Shown here: positions 8,341 to 18,359 of the stretch, in pieces
Position numbering within the stretch: the first letter of the stretch is position 1
Layout: each line of letters begins with the position of its first letter
Assembly (NCBI GenBank): GCA_036563505.1
Contig: DATCMH010000012.1
Location: forward strand, 124,001-188,000
DNA from: DATCMH01 sp036563505
GTDB lineage: Bacteria; Pseudomonadota; Alphaproteobacteria; Rhizobiales; Beijerinckiaceae
DNA: 64,000 nucleotides
Direction of reading: 5' to 3'
The notes under the pieces: generated by a model
The model's database searches: none
Told to the model about the DNA's origin: nothing
What the model saw: only the letters and a program-made list of their open reading frames with translations
Made by a program: the position numbers and the translations under genes

Positions 8341-9830
8341 TGACCTGGCACCTGAGCCTCCGGCACCACGGCGTTTGGGCGAGCCTCGCCCTGGCGCTCG
8401 TCCTCCTCGGATTTCACGCGCCGGCAGCGCGGGCCGAGAACGAGGATGGCTTGCGCTATCCCGGCGTCTACCGGCCCTACACCCCGCCGCCCCAGCCGCG
8501 GCAGCGTTACCGCCGGCCGGACCCCTATGCCCAGCCGGCCCCGGTCTACCCGGGCAACAGCTACTATTACGCTCGGCCTCAGCCGCAATACGCGCCGCCG
8601 CAGCAATACTATTACCAGCGGCCGCCGACGGCCTATTATCCCGGGATGCCGGTCTATCCGGAGCGGCGGCGCGCCGTCGTGCCCCGGGAGGCCTACCCGC
8701 CCCCGCCGCCGGGCTACGTTTACGTCCCGAACCCGAACTACGACCCCGGTGCCCGCGAGGCGCGGCGGCAGGAACAGATCGAGCGCCGCCGCAAGGCCCG
8801 TCGCGTCGTTCCCGCGGCTCCCGTGGTCCGCGAGAGGCCGGAGAAGCCGAAGGCCGAGCCCGAGGTCGCCGAGATCGAGCCCTCGACCACCATCCTGGTC
8901 CTGGGCGACACCCTCGCCGATTCCGTCGGCCAGGGCCTCGACGACGCCTTCGAGGAGGCCAATGACGTCGAGGTCGTGCGCAAGGTCCGCGGCGATTCAG
9001 GCCTCGCCCGCCTCGACCTCTACGATTGGCCCAAGGTGGCTCAGGAAACCTTGACCTCGGGGCAGAAGACGGCCTTCGCCGTGATCATGCTCGGGGCGAA
9101 CGACCGGCAGGCGATCCGCGAGGGCGAGACCACCCATGATCCCTTGAGCGACCGCTGGCGCCAGCTCTACCGCGAGCGGGTGGACGCGGTCCTCAAGCCG
9201 TTCCTCGACAGGAAGGTGCCCGTGATCTGGGTTGGGGCTCCGCCGATGCGCAACGAAGGGCTCAACGCCGACGTCGCCGCGATCAACGAGATCAGCCGCG
9301 AGCGCGTGCAGCGGGTCGGCGGCACCTACGTCGATATCTGGCCCGGCTTCGTCAACGACGAGAACAAGTACGCCGCCACCGGCCCCGATCTCGAAGGCCA
9401 GGTGACGCGTCTTCGCGCCTCCGACGGCATGGGCTTCACCCGGGCTGGCGCCCGCAAGGCGGCGCACTTCGCCGAGACGGAGCTCAAGCGGCTCATCGAG
9501 CAGAAGAACGCCGGCACCGCAGTCGCGGCTCTGCCGAATGCCGCAGCGCCCGCCGTTCCCGGCCAGCCGACGAACGTGGACCAGATCATCAACTCCTCAG
9601 TCCCGGCCCTGCCCGAGCTGCCCGGCCTGCCCTCGCTCGCCGCGCGTCCCCTTGCTGGACCGGTGCTGCCGTTGACCAAGCCCGACGTCTCCCCCGGCGG
9701 CGCGCTCGTGACGGCGCGGCCCAAGCTCGATGCCGACACTTCGCTCATCGTGGATCGGGCGCTCCGCGACGGTCTGCCCCCCGCGCCGAAGCCGGGCCGG
9801 GCCGACGATTTCAAGTGGCCGCGGAGCTGA
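8340..9830 (+). CDS. DUF459 family periplasmic SGNH-like protein
   Basis: 496 residues. A signal peptide (WASLALALVLLGFHAPAARA) ends near residue 32. A long Pro/Tyr/Arg/Gln-rich stretch (about 45-135) resembles a flexible envelope-spanning linker. A charged helix follows, and then an SGNH-hydrolase-like domain (about 180-385) with VLGDTLADSVGQGL, VIMLGANDRQAIREGE and VGAPPMRN. These correspond to SGNH blocks I, III and neighbouring elements of DUF459. Block I reads GDT where true hydrolases have the GDS nucleophile. The tail is Ala/Pro-rich. Probably involved in cell-wall or envelope glycan modification, judged from its transglycosylase neighbour. Confidence 0.85.
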   Translation: MTWHLSLRHHGVWASLALALVLLGFHAPAARAENEDGLRYPGVYRPYTPPPQPRQRYRRPDPYAQPAPVYPGNSYYYARPQPQYAPPQQYYYQRPPTAYYPGMPVYPERRRAVVPREAYPPPPPGYVYVPNPNYDPGAREARRQEQIERRRKARRVVPAAPVVRERPEKPKAEPEVAEIEPSTTILVLGDTLADSVGQGLDDAFEEANDVEVVRKVRGDSGLARLDLYDWPKVAQETLTSGQKTAFAVIMLGANDRQAIREGETTHDPLSDRWRQLYRERVDAVLKPFLDRKVPVIWVGAPPMRNEGLNADVAAINEISRERVQRVGGTYVDIWPGFVNDENKYAATGPDLEGQVTRLRASDGMGFTRAGARKAAHFAETELKRLIEQKNAGTAVAALPNAAAPAVPGQPTNVDQIINSSVPALPELPGLPSLAARPLAGPVLPLTKPDVSPGGALVTARPKLDADTSLIVDRALRDGLPPAPKPGRADDFKWPRS

Positions 9831-9853
9831 GGGCCGGCGGAGCGTTCACCAGT

Positions 9854-9969
9854 GTCATTCCGGGGCTCGCCAGAGGCGAGAACTCGGAACCCATGGCTGA
9901 GTGAGCGGCCCCGAGCAGCGTGCGGTCCAGTCGTGGGTTCCGGGTTCCGCTGCGCGGCCCCGGAATGAC
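9854..9969. repeat. Dispersed palindromic repeat B, copy 1
   Basis: 116 bp bounded by GTCATTCCGGGG and its inverse CCCCGGAATGAC. The right end (CTGCGCGGCCCCGGAATGAC) is the exact inverse of the left end of the second copy at 37097. It lies between the convergent ends of the DUF459 gene and gltD, so it could fold as a long hairpin at the transcript ends. Confidence 0.75.
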
Positions 9970-9998
9970 GGTGTAGGGAAAGGCTGGCGACCTCTGCC

Positions 9999-11426
<1,428 letters not shown>

Positions 11427-11446
11427 CGTCGTCGTCCCGCTGCCGT

Positions 11447-12046
11447 TCACGCGGCCGGTTGGAGGTGTTGAAGATCGAGCGCGCCCCCGCAGCGGGCGAT
11501 CCAGCGCCGCACGTTCGGACGCGCCTGAAGATTGAACCCGCCCTCGTGCGCGAGGCGGGTATAGGCCAGAAGCGCGATGTCCGCGATGGACATGGCGTCG
11601 CCGACGAACCAGTCGCGGCCGGCGATCATCCGCTCCATGAAGTCGAGGGCCTTCTCGCCCCGCTCGACCCGCCAGGCCTCGCGCTCGTCAAGCCCGCGGC
11701 CGAGATAGACCACGTGATAGCGCGTCGTGGCGATGTAGGGTTCGTGGCTATACTGCTCCCAGAAGAGCAGCTCGTCGATCTTGGCCTGGGTATAGGCGTC
11801 GTCGGGCAGGAGCGCCGAGCCCCGCGCGAGATAACGGATGATCGCGTTCGACTGCGCCAGGCAGCGCCCGTCGCCGAGCTCGACCAGGGGTACCTGGCCC
11901 ATCGGGCTCTTCGCCAGGAACTCGGGCGTGCGGCTCTCGCCCTTGGCGATGTCGACGTCGACCCAGGCGTAAGGGAGCCCGAGGTGGTCGGCGACGTATT
12001 TCACCTTGAGGCAGTTGCCGGACTTGAGGTCGCCGTGGATGCGCAT
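11447..12046 (-). CDS. Glutathione S-transferase family protein
   Basis: 199 residues from ATG 12046 (MRIHGDLKSGNCLKVKYVAD). A thioredoxin-like N-terminal domain is followed by the glutathione-site stretch GQVPLVELGDGRCLAQSNAI, and an all-helical C-terminal domain carries the N-capping motif SIADIALLAYTR. SGNC near the start could hold the catalytic Ser or Cys. It may conjugate or reduce a small electrophile or have no detoxification role; the sequence does not say. It ends 20 bp before gltD and begins 11 bp after brnA, so it is probably co-transcribed with both. Confidence 0.88.
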   Translation of the reverse strand: MRIHGDLKSGNCLKVKYVADHLGLPYAWVDVDIAKGESRTPEFLAKSPMGQVPLVELGDGRCLAQSNAIIRYLARGSALLPDDAYTQAKIDELLFWEQYSHEPYIATTRYHVVYLGRGLDEREAWRVERGEKALDFMERMIAGRDWFVGDAMSIADIALLAYTRLAHEGGFNLQARPNVRRWIARCGGALDLQHLQPAA

Positions 12047-12057
12047 CAGTTCGGTCC

Positions 12058-12360
12058 TCACAGAATGCCAGGATGCTGGGCCAGCCATTCCTTTAGGGCG
12101 GCGTCGATGCGCGACTGCCACCCGGGGCCGGACGCCCGAAAGCGGGTCACGACCTCTTCGGACAACCGGATACTGATGGCGACCTTCGGACGGTCCGATT
12201 TCGGCCGCCCTCGGCGCACAAGCGCTCCCCCGTGATAAAGGTCTGCCTGCTCGAAGAACTCGTCGTCGAGTTCCGGGATCTCATCGTAATCGGCGGGTGT
12301 CGGCTCATGCGCGTCCACCCGTCGCAAGTCGCTCCCGATAGCGGGCTTGTTCCCGGTCAT
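12058..12360 (-). CDS. brnA: BrnA family antitoxin
   Basis: 100 residues. The C-terminal part (RPKVAISIRLSEEVVTRFRA, then WQSRIDAALKEWL) is the ribbon-helix-helix DNA-binding unit of BrnA antitoxins. The acidic middle (EIPELDDEFFEQADLYHGG) is the typical stretch that wraps the toxin. It overlaps the end of brnT by 56 bp, the usual toxin-first arrangement of this type II system. Family knowledge: BrnA neutralises BrnT and the complex represses its own promoter. Here it sits inside the glutamate-synthase gene group. Confidence 0.88.
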   Translation of the reverse strand: MTGNKPAIGSDLRRVDAHEPTPADYDEIPELDDEFFEQADLYHGGALVRRGRPKSDRPKVAISIRLSEEVVTRFRASGPGWQSRIDAALKEWLAQHPGIL

Positions 12361-12592
12361 TCGCCTTCCTCATCGAGATCACGTGACGGGCGCCGTCCCG
12401 CTTGGTCCAGATCACGATCACCATGCGACCTTGCAGGTGACCAACCGTCACGATCCGCTCCTCGCCGTAGTCACGCCGGTCGTCCGGCCATTCCAGCGTC
12501 TCGCCAGCGAGTACCTCGGCGGCGTCCTCGAAGGCGAGACCACGGTCGGCAAAGGTCCGATCACGCTTCGCTCGGTCGAAAGTAATCCTCAT
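12305..12592 (-). CDS. brnT: BrnT family ribonuclease toxin
   Basis: 95 residues beginning MRITFDRAKRDRTFADRGLAF, the standard BrnT opening, followed by EDAAEVLAGETLEWPDDRRDYGEERIVTVGHLQGRMVIVIW and RHVISMRKANDREQ (broken here: RNase E/RelE-like fold with the family's RxISxRxAxxxE signature near the end). Known BrnT toxins cut mRNA and halt translation. The start codon lies only two bases from a perfect 12-bp palindrome, so its mRNA probably has almost no leader. All key segments appear intact, so I expect a working toxin. Confidence 0.88.
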   Translation of the reverse strand: MRITFDRAKRDRTFADRGLAFEDAAEVLAGETLEWPDDRRDYGEERIVTVGHLQGRMVIVIWTKRDGARHVISMRKANDREQARYRERLATGGRA

Positions 12593-12593
12593 T

Positions 12594-12623
12594 ATTGTAT
12601 ATACAAGAATGGGATCGTGTCAT
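12594..12623 (-). promoter_or_regulatory. brnTA promoter and palindromic operator
   Basis: A perfect 12-bp palindrome TTGTATATACAA (12595-12606) lies two bases before the brnT ATG. On the minus strand ATGACA (12623-12618) is a good -35 box, with TATACA or TACAAT inside the palindrome as the -10, at 16 or 18 bp spacing. A repressor at the palindrome would block the promoter, as expected for BrnA autoregulation. The -35 box is adjacent to the gltB stop codon. Inferred from spacing. Confidence 0.6.
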
Positions 12624-12626
12624 CCC

Positions 12627-15600
12627 TCACTCCGCCGCCTGCAGCATCTGCGCCCGTTCCATCTCCTGCAGGGCCCGGCGGTACTCGACGGGCATCACCT
12701 TCACGAACTTGGTGCGGTAGGTCGCCCAGTCGTCGAGGATCGCCTTGGCACGGGAGGAACCCGTGTAGGCGTGGTGGTTCGAGATGAGCTGGACGAGGCG
12801 CTCCTCGTCGTGGCCCGACATGTTGGCGAGGATGTCGATGCGCCCCTTGGTCTCGAGGTCGCCGCCGTGATGGTGGAGGCGCTGCATCAGATCCTCCTCT
12901 TCCGGCACCGGCTCGAGGTCGACCATGGAAAGGTTGCAGCGCTTGGCGAAGGAGCCGTCCTCGTCGAGCACGTAAGCCAGGCCCCCCGACATGCCGGCCG
13001 CGAAGTTGCGTCCGACCTGGCCGATGACCACGACGACGCCACCCGTCATGTACTCGCAGCCGTGGTCGCCCAGGCCCTCGACCACGGCGATGGCGCCGGA
13101 GTTGCGCACGGCGAAGCGCTCGCCGGCGACGCCCCGGAAGTAGCACTCGCCGGCAATCGCCCCGTAGAGCACCGTGTTGCCGACGACGATGGAGCGCTCC
13201 GGCAGGGCCTTCATCGCCGGGGAGGGGGCGATGATGAGCTTGCCGCCCGAGAGACCCTTGCCGACGTAGTCGTTGGCCTGGCCCTCGAGCTGCAGCGTCA
13301 CGCCCGCGGCGAGCCAGGCGCCGAAGCTCTGGCCGGCCGTGCCCTTCAGCTTCACCGTGATTGTGTCATCGGGCAGGCCCTCGTGACCGTGCGCCTTGGC
13401 CACCGCTCCGGAGAGCATGGCCCCGACGGTGCGGTCGGCGTTACGCACGCTCGCTTCGATGGTGACGGGCGTGCCGTTCGCGATCGCGCCTTGCGCCTGC
13501 TCCAGGAGCGTTCGGTCGAGCACCTGGGTGATCGGATGAACTTGGCGCTCCGCGTGACGGATGGCGACCTCGGGGCCGGCCTCCGGCTTGTGGAAGATCT
13601 TCGCGAAGTCGAGGCCCCGCGCCTTCCAGTGGTCGATGGCCGCGTCCTTGTCGAGGGCGTCGGACCGGCCGACGAGTTCGTCGACGGTCCGCAGGCCCAT
13701 CGCCGCCATCAGCTCCCGCACCTCTTCGGCGACGAAGAAGAAGTAGTTGATGACGTGCTCAGGCAAGCCCTTGAAGCGCTTGCGGAGCACCGGGTCCTGC
13801 GTGGCGACGCCGACGGGGCAGGTGTTGAGGTGGCACTTCCTCATCATGATGCAGCCCGCCGCGATGAGCGGCGCCGTCGAGAAGCCGACCTCGTCGGCCC
13901 CGAGCAGGAAGGCGACGAGCACGTCGCGCCCGGTGCGGATGCCCCCATCCGCCTGGAGCGCCACCCGGCCCCGCAGCTTGTTCAGCACGAGGGTCTGATG
14001 CGTCTCGGCGAGACCCATCTCCCAAGGGCTGCCGGCATGCTTGATCGAGGTGAGCGGGGACGCGCCCGTGCCGCCCTCGAAGCCGGAGACCGTGATGTGG
14101 TCGGCCCGCGCCTTGGCGACGCCCGCTGCCACGGTGCCGACGCCGACCTCGGAGACGAGCTTCACCGAGACATCCGCGTCCGGGTTCACGTTCTTGAGGT
14201 CGAAGATGAGCTGGGCGAGGTCCTCGATCGAGTAGATATCGTGGTGGGGCGGCGGCGAGATCAGGCCGACGCCCGGCGTCGAGTGCCGGACGCGGGCGAT
14301 CTTGGCGTCGACCTTGTGGCCGGGCAACTGGCCGCCCTCGCCGGGCTTCGCCCCTTGAGCGACCTTGATTTGCATCACGTCGGCGTTGACGAGGTATTCC
14401 GTCGTGACGCCGAAGCGGCCGGACGCCACCTGCTTGATCGCCGAGCGCTTCGAGCGGCCGTCCGGCAGCACTTGGTAGCGCTCCGGCTCCTCGCCACCCT
14501 CGCCGGTGTTGGACTTGGCGCCGATGGCGTTCATGGCGAGCGCCAGGGTCTCGTGCGCCTCCTTCGAGATGGAGCCGAAGGACATGGCGCCGGTGGCGAA
14601 GCGCTTCACGATGGTCGCGGCCGGCTCGACCTCGTCGAGCGGCACGGGGGACAGTCCCAGCTCCTCTGCGCCCTTGATGCGGAACAGGCCCCGAATCGTC
14701 TTGAGGTGGCTCTCCTGCTCGTTCACGAGGCGGGCGTAGTCGCGGTAGCGGTCGGCCGCGTTCATGCGCACGGCGTGCTGGAGCGTCGCCACCGTGTCCG
14801 GGTTCCAGACATGGGCCTCGCCGCGCAGGCGATAGGCGTACTCGCCGCCGACATCGAGGGCGTCGCGGTAGACCGGCGCGTCGCCGAAGGCGTCGCGGTG
14901 ACGGCGCACCGTCTCCTCGGCCACCTCTGCCATGCCGATGCCCTCGATCGTGGTGGCCGTGCCGAAGAAGTCCCGGTCCACGAACTCGGACTTGAGGCCG
15001 ATCGCGTCGAAGATCTGCGCGCCGCAATAGGATTGGTAGGTGGAAATGCCCATCTTGGACATCACCTTGAGCAGGCCCTTGTCCACCGACTTGATGTAGC
15101 GGTGGATGATCTCGTCCTCGTCCACCTCCGCCGGCAGCTCGTCCTTCATGGCGACGAGGGTCTCGAAGGCGAGATAGGGATTGATCGCTTCCGCCCCGTA
15201 GCCGGCAAGGCACGCGAAGTGATGCACCTCCCGCGGCTCGCCCGACTCCACGACGAGGCCGACGGAGGTGCGAAGGCCCTTGCGGATCAGGTAGTTGTGC
15301 ACGGCCGCGGTGGCCAGCAGCGCCGGGATCGGGATGCGGTCCGGCCCGACCATGCGGTCGGAGAGGATGATGATGTTGTAGCCGCCGTGGACCGCGGCCT
15401 CGGCGCGGTCGCACAGGCGGTCGACGGCACCGTCCATCGCCGCGGCCCCGAGCTCGGCGGGGAAGGTGATGTCCAGCGTCTTGGTGTCGAAGCGGTCCTC
15501 GAAATGGCCGATGCAGCGGATCTTCTCCAGGTCCTCGTTGGTGAGGATCGGCTGGCGCACCTCGAGGCGCTTCCGGCGCGAGGTGCCCTCCAGATCGAGG

Positions 15601-17354
15601 ATGTTCGGCCGCGGCCCGATGAAGGACACGAGGCTCATGACGAGCTCCTCGCGGATCGGATCGATCGGCGGGTTCGTCACCTGGGCGAAGTTCTGCTTGA
15701 AGTAGGTGTAGAGGAGCTTCGGCTTGTCGGAGAGCGCCGAGATCGGCGTGTCCGTGCCCATGGAGCCCACGGCCTCCTGGCCGGTCACGGCCATGGGCTG
15801 CATCAGGAGCTTGAGATCCTCCTGCGTGTAGCCGAAGGCCTGCTGGCGATCGAGGAGCGAGACGTCCGTGCGCGACTCCCGCGCCTGAACGGGCTTCAGC
15901 TCCTCCAGCACGATCTGGGTGCGCTTGAGCCAGTCCCGATAGGGATGCGCGTCGGCGACCCGCGACTTGATCTCGTCGTCCGAGACGATGCGGCCCTCGT
16001 CGAGGTCGATAAGAAGCATCTTGCCCGGCTGCAGGCGCCAGGACTCGACGATCGTCTCCTCCGGGATCGGCAGGACGCCCATCTCGGAGGCGAGCACCAC
16101 GAGGCCGTCCTCCGTGACGAGGTAGCGCGCGGGGCGCAGCCCGTTGCGGTCGAGGGTCGCGCCGATCTGGCGCCCGTCGGTGAAGCAGACCGCGGCCGGT
16201 CCGTCCCACGGCTCCATCAGCGCCGCGTGGTACTCATAGAAGCCCCGCCGCTCCGCGCTCATCAGCGGATTGCCGGCCCAGGCCTCGGGGATGAGCATCA
16301 TCATGGCATGGGCCAGCGGGTAGCCGCCGCGCACCAGGAACTCGAGGGCGTTGTCGAAGCAGGCGGTGTCGGACTGGCCCTCGTAGGAGATCGGCCAGAT
16401 CTTGGAGATGTCGTTGCCGAAGAGCTCGGAATCCACGGAAGCCTGGCGCGCCGCCATCCAGTTGACGTTGCCGCGCAGTGTGTTGATCTCGCCGTTATGC
16501 GCCACCATGCGGTAGGGGTGGGCGAGCTGCCAGCTCGGGAAGGTGTTGGTGGCGAAGCGCTGGTGGACGAGCGCCAGCTTGCTCGTGAAGCGTGGGTCGG
16601 TGAGGTCCTTGTAATAGGCCCCGAGCTGGTGGACGAGCACCATGCCCTTGTAGACGAGGGTGCGGGACGACAGGCACACCGGGTAGTAGCCGGCGGTGCG
16701 CGGGTCTTTCAGGTTGACGACGGCGTTCGAGATCACCTTGCGGGCGAGGAACAGCTTGCGCTCGAAGGCGTCCTGGTCGGCGATGGGCTTCATGGAGCCG
16801 ACGAAGATCTGGCGGTGCTGGGGCTCCGTCGCCTTGACGCTCTCGCCGAGGTCGCTGCCGTCGACGGGCACCTCGCGCCAGCCGAGCAGAGTCAGCCCCT
16901 CGTCGGCGATCGCCTTCGTGACGATCTCCTCGACGATGCGGAAACCCTCGGGGTCGCGCGGCATGAAGAGGTGGCCGACGCCGTATAGGCCTGGCTCCGG
17001 CAGGGTGATACCGAGCGCGGCGCATTCCTCGGCGAGGAACGCGTGCGGAACCTGGACGAGGATGCCGCAGCCATCGCCGAGCTTCGGGTCGGCGCCGACC
17101 GCCCCGCGGTGGTCGAGGTTGGCCAGGATCTGGAGACCCTGTTCCACGATGGCGTGGGAGGGGCCGTTCTTCATGTCGGCGATGAAGCCGACGCCGCAGG
17201 AATCCTTCTCGTGGCGCGGGCTGTAGAGGCCTTGCGCCGCGGGCATGGCCGGGTCGGACGGGAGCGCCGGCAGCGCCGCCCCGCCGCCGCGGGACGCGGC
17301 CGGACCCATCTCCGTCAAGGAACCTTCGACGATTGGACCTTCGACCTGGCTCAT
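12627..17354 (-). CDS. gltB: Glutamate synthase [NADPH] large (alpha) subunit
   Basis: Ammonia-assimilation enzyme that hydrolyses glutamine and tunnels ammonia to 2-oxoglutarate. 1575 residues from ATG 17354 (MSQVEGPIVEGSL). Cys53 in HEKDSCGVGFIADMKN is the glutaminase nucleophile, exposed after removal of the leader. The FMN-binding synthase domain contains the 3Fe-4S motif CIMMRKCHLNTCP (about 1166-1177). The C-terminal beta-helix with repeated Gly motifs (NRGAIAGE-like) is complete. The frame stays open to 17711, but that extension is Arg/Thr-rich and not family-like. A long open frame on the opposite strand is a codon-bias shadow. Confidence 0.96.
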   Translation of the reverse strand: MSQVEGPIVEGSLTEMGPAASRGGGAALPALPSDPAMPAAQGLYSPRHEKDSCGVGFIADMKNGPSHAIVEQGLQILANLDHRGAVGADPKLGDGCGILVQVPHAFLAEECAALGITLPEPGLYGVGHLFMPRDPEGFRIVEEIVTKAIADEGLTLLGWREVPVDGSDLGESVKATEPQHRQIFVGSMKPIADQDAFERKLFLARKVISNAVVNLKDPRTAGYYPVCLSSRTLVYKGMVLVHQLGAYYKDLTDPRFTSKLALVHQRFATNTFPSWQLAHPYRMVAHNGEINTLRGNVNWMAARQASVDSELFGNDISKIWPISYEGQSDTACFDNALEFLVRGGYPLAHAMMMLIPEAWAGNPLMSAERRGFYEYHAALMEPWDGPAAVCFTDGRQIGATLDRNGLRPARYLVTEDGLVVLASEMGVLPIPEETIVESWRLQPGKMLLIDLDEGRIVSDDEIKSRVADAHPYRDWLKRTQIVLEELKPVQARESRTDVSLLDRQQAFGYTQEDLKLLMQPMAVTGQEAVGSMGTDTPISALSDKPKLLYTYFKQNFAQVTNPPIDPIREELVMSLVSFIGPRPNILDLEGTSRRKRLEVRQPILTNEDLEKIRCIGHFEDRFDTKTLDITFPAELGAAAMDGAVDRLCDRAEAAVHGGYNIIILSDRMVGPDRIPIPALLATAAVHNYLIRKGLRTSVGLVVESGEPREVHHFACLAGYGAEAINPYLAFETLVAMKDELPAEVDEDEIIHRYIKSVDKGLLKVMSKMGISTYQSYCGAQIFDAIGLKSEFVDRDFFGTATTIEGIGMAEVAEETVRRHRDAFGDAPVYRDALDVGGEYAYRLRGEAHVWNPDTVATLQHAVRMNAADRYRDYARLVNEQESHLKTIRGLFRIKGAEELGLSPVPLDEVEPAATIVKRFATGAMSFGSISKEAHETLALAMNAIGAKSNTGEGGEEPERYQVLPDGRSKRSAIKQVASGRFGVTTEYLVNADVMQIKVAQGAKPGEGGQLPGHKVDAKIARVRHSTPGVGLISPPPHHDIYSIEDLAQLIFDLKNVNPDADVSVKLVSEVGVGTVAAGVAKARADHITVSGFEGGTGASPLTSIKHAGSPWEMGLAETHQTLVLNKLRGRVALQADGGIRTGRDVLVAFLLGADEVGFSTAPLIAAGCIMMRKCHLNTCPVGVATQDPVLRKRFKGLPEHVINYFFFVAEEVRELMAAMGLRTVDELVGRSDALDKDAAIDHWKARGLDFAKIFHKPEAGPEVAIRHAERQVHPITQVLDRTLLEQAQGAIANGTPVTIEASVRNADRTVGAMLSGAVAKAHGHEGLPDDTITVKLKGTAGQSFGAWLAAGVTLQLEGQANDYVGKGLSGGKLIIAPSPAMKALPERSIVVGNTVLYGAIAGECYFRGVAGERFAVRNSGAIAVVEGLGDHGCEYMTGGVVVVIGQVGRNFAAGMSGGLAYVLDEDGSFAKRCNLSMVDLEPVPEEEDLMQRLHHHGGDLETKGRIDILANMSGHDEERLVQLISNHHAYTGSSRAKAILDDWATYRTKFVKVMPVEYRRALQEMERAQMLQAAE

Positions 17355-17888
17355 GCTCGACCTCGCAGCCGTCGTTGTCGAGGCGCTTTCCGAAGAAGGC
17401 GCCGGTGGCGTCGTTTCGTTCGAGGTTCGGTGCGATGGTCTCCCCTCGGCCCGCTCCTCGCGGGACCCGAGGGCTGATCGGTCAGCCCGCGCGCGCCCGC
17501 ACCGCCCGCACCGCCCGCGTCGCGCGGGCGTCGGTCTTGGTGTCTCGTTTGGCCGTCGCCGGACGTGCCATCGCTGAAAACTCACCGCGCGTCTAATGGG
17601 ACAGTATCGCTGTCCTAACTGCGCTGACCCTGACAGAAATCCAAACGCCGCACAAGAGGCCCTGAATGGGAAATCGTGCTGAAAGTTGCGCCTTCGCAGG
17701 CGCTCCGGCAACGAACGATATGCGGGGTGCCGTTGCGGCGAAAGTCAGCGCTCCCTCACGGCTGTCTCTCGCGAGACGACGCGACCGCGCTCGGCAGTTG
17801 CCGTCGCGCAGGCGCCCGTCTACCAGGGCGCGGTGGCCAGGGCGGCCCTTTCCCTCGCCTCGCGGGGGTACGAGGCGTTGAGCGCATC
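17355..17888. other. 534-bp gene-free divergent control region (gltB / MarR)
   Basis: No convincing gene. Frames open through it are Arg/Ala/Pro-rich extensions of the two flanking genes. It holds a compact hairpin GGGCTGA-TCGG-TCAGCCC at 17471-17488, about 120 bases before the gltB start, and an operator-like inverted repeat at 17599-17615. The part nearest the MarR gene (17620-17890) is less GC-skewed. Because gltB and the MarR gene diverge from here, both promoters should lie within it. Confidence 0.6.
17599..17615. promoter_or_regulatory. Inverted repeat, candidate operator of the MarR regulator
   Basis: GGACAG-N5-CTGTCC, a perfect 6-bp inverted repeat with a 5-bp spacer, flanked by AT-richer bases (TTAG on one side, TAATG on the other) that stand out in this GC-rich DNA. 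The size and symmetry suit a winged-helix dimer such as MarR. It lies 274 bp before the MarR ATG and 245 bp before gltB, so the target gene is uncertain. Confidence 0.4.
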
Positions 17889-18341
17889 ATGACCGAACGG
17901 CCGGAGAACCTCGGAGAGCCAGGGCAGGCGGGGTCTTACGCGCTGGACGAACAGGTTGGTTTCCTGCTCCGCCAAGTCAGCCAGCGCCACGCGGTCATCT
18001 TCGCCGGCGGCATCGGCTGCGACCTGACCCCGACGCAATGGGCGGCCTTGGCGAAGCTCCACGAGGTGGGCGCCTGCTCGCAGAACCATCTCGGCCGCCT
18101 CACGGCGATGGACGCGGCAACGGTGAAAGGCGTCGTCGATCGGCTGGCCAAGCGCGACCTCGCCCGGACCCGCTCCGACCCGCAGGACGGGCGCCGGCTC
18201 CTCGTCGAGATCACGCCGGCCGGGCGGGACCTCGTGGAGCGCACCATCCCGCGCGCGCTCGCGGTCACCGAGGAGACGCTCGCGCCGCTGAAACCCGCGG
18301 AGCGCAGAACCCTGCTCGGCCTTCTCAGGCAACTGCGCTGA
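17889..18341 (+). CDS. MarR family transcriptional regulator
   Basis: 150 residues from ATG 17889 (MTERPENLGEPG); the upstream in-frame extension has no family character. The winged helix-turn-helix is clear: LTPTQWAALAKLHEVG, SQNHLGRLTAMDAATVKGVVDRL as recognition region, then the wing DLARTRSDPQDGRRLLVEITPAG. The C-terminal helix dimerises. Such proteins usually repress their own or a neighbouring gene and respond to small aromatic ligands or oxidants. It is divergent from gltB. The downstream minus-strand operon ends only 18 bp away and is convergent, so the regulator's target is not obvious from position. Confidence 0.9.
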   Translation: MTERPENLGEPGQAGSYALDEQVGFLLRQVSQRHAVIFAGGIGCDLTPTQWAALAKLHEVGACSQNHLGRLTAMDAATVKGVVDRLAKRDLARTRSDPQDGRRLLVEITPAGRDLVERTIPRALAVTEETLAPLKPAERRTLLGLLRQLR

Positions 18342-18359
18342 GGCTGGGTCGTTCTGCTG

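Noticed and set aside
12609..16988. A 1459-codon open frame on the plus strand opposite gltB
   Set aside because: It is His/Arg/Glu/Asp/Leu-rich low-complexity sequence without any motif, exactly antisense to a certain gltB. In such GC-rich DNA the third-position bias keeps antisense frames open.
17355..17711. Long N-terminal extension of gltB
   Set aside because: Arg/Thr/Pro-rich with no similarity to known leaders. MSQVEGPIVEG places the catalytic Cys at residue 53, within the normal leader length.
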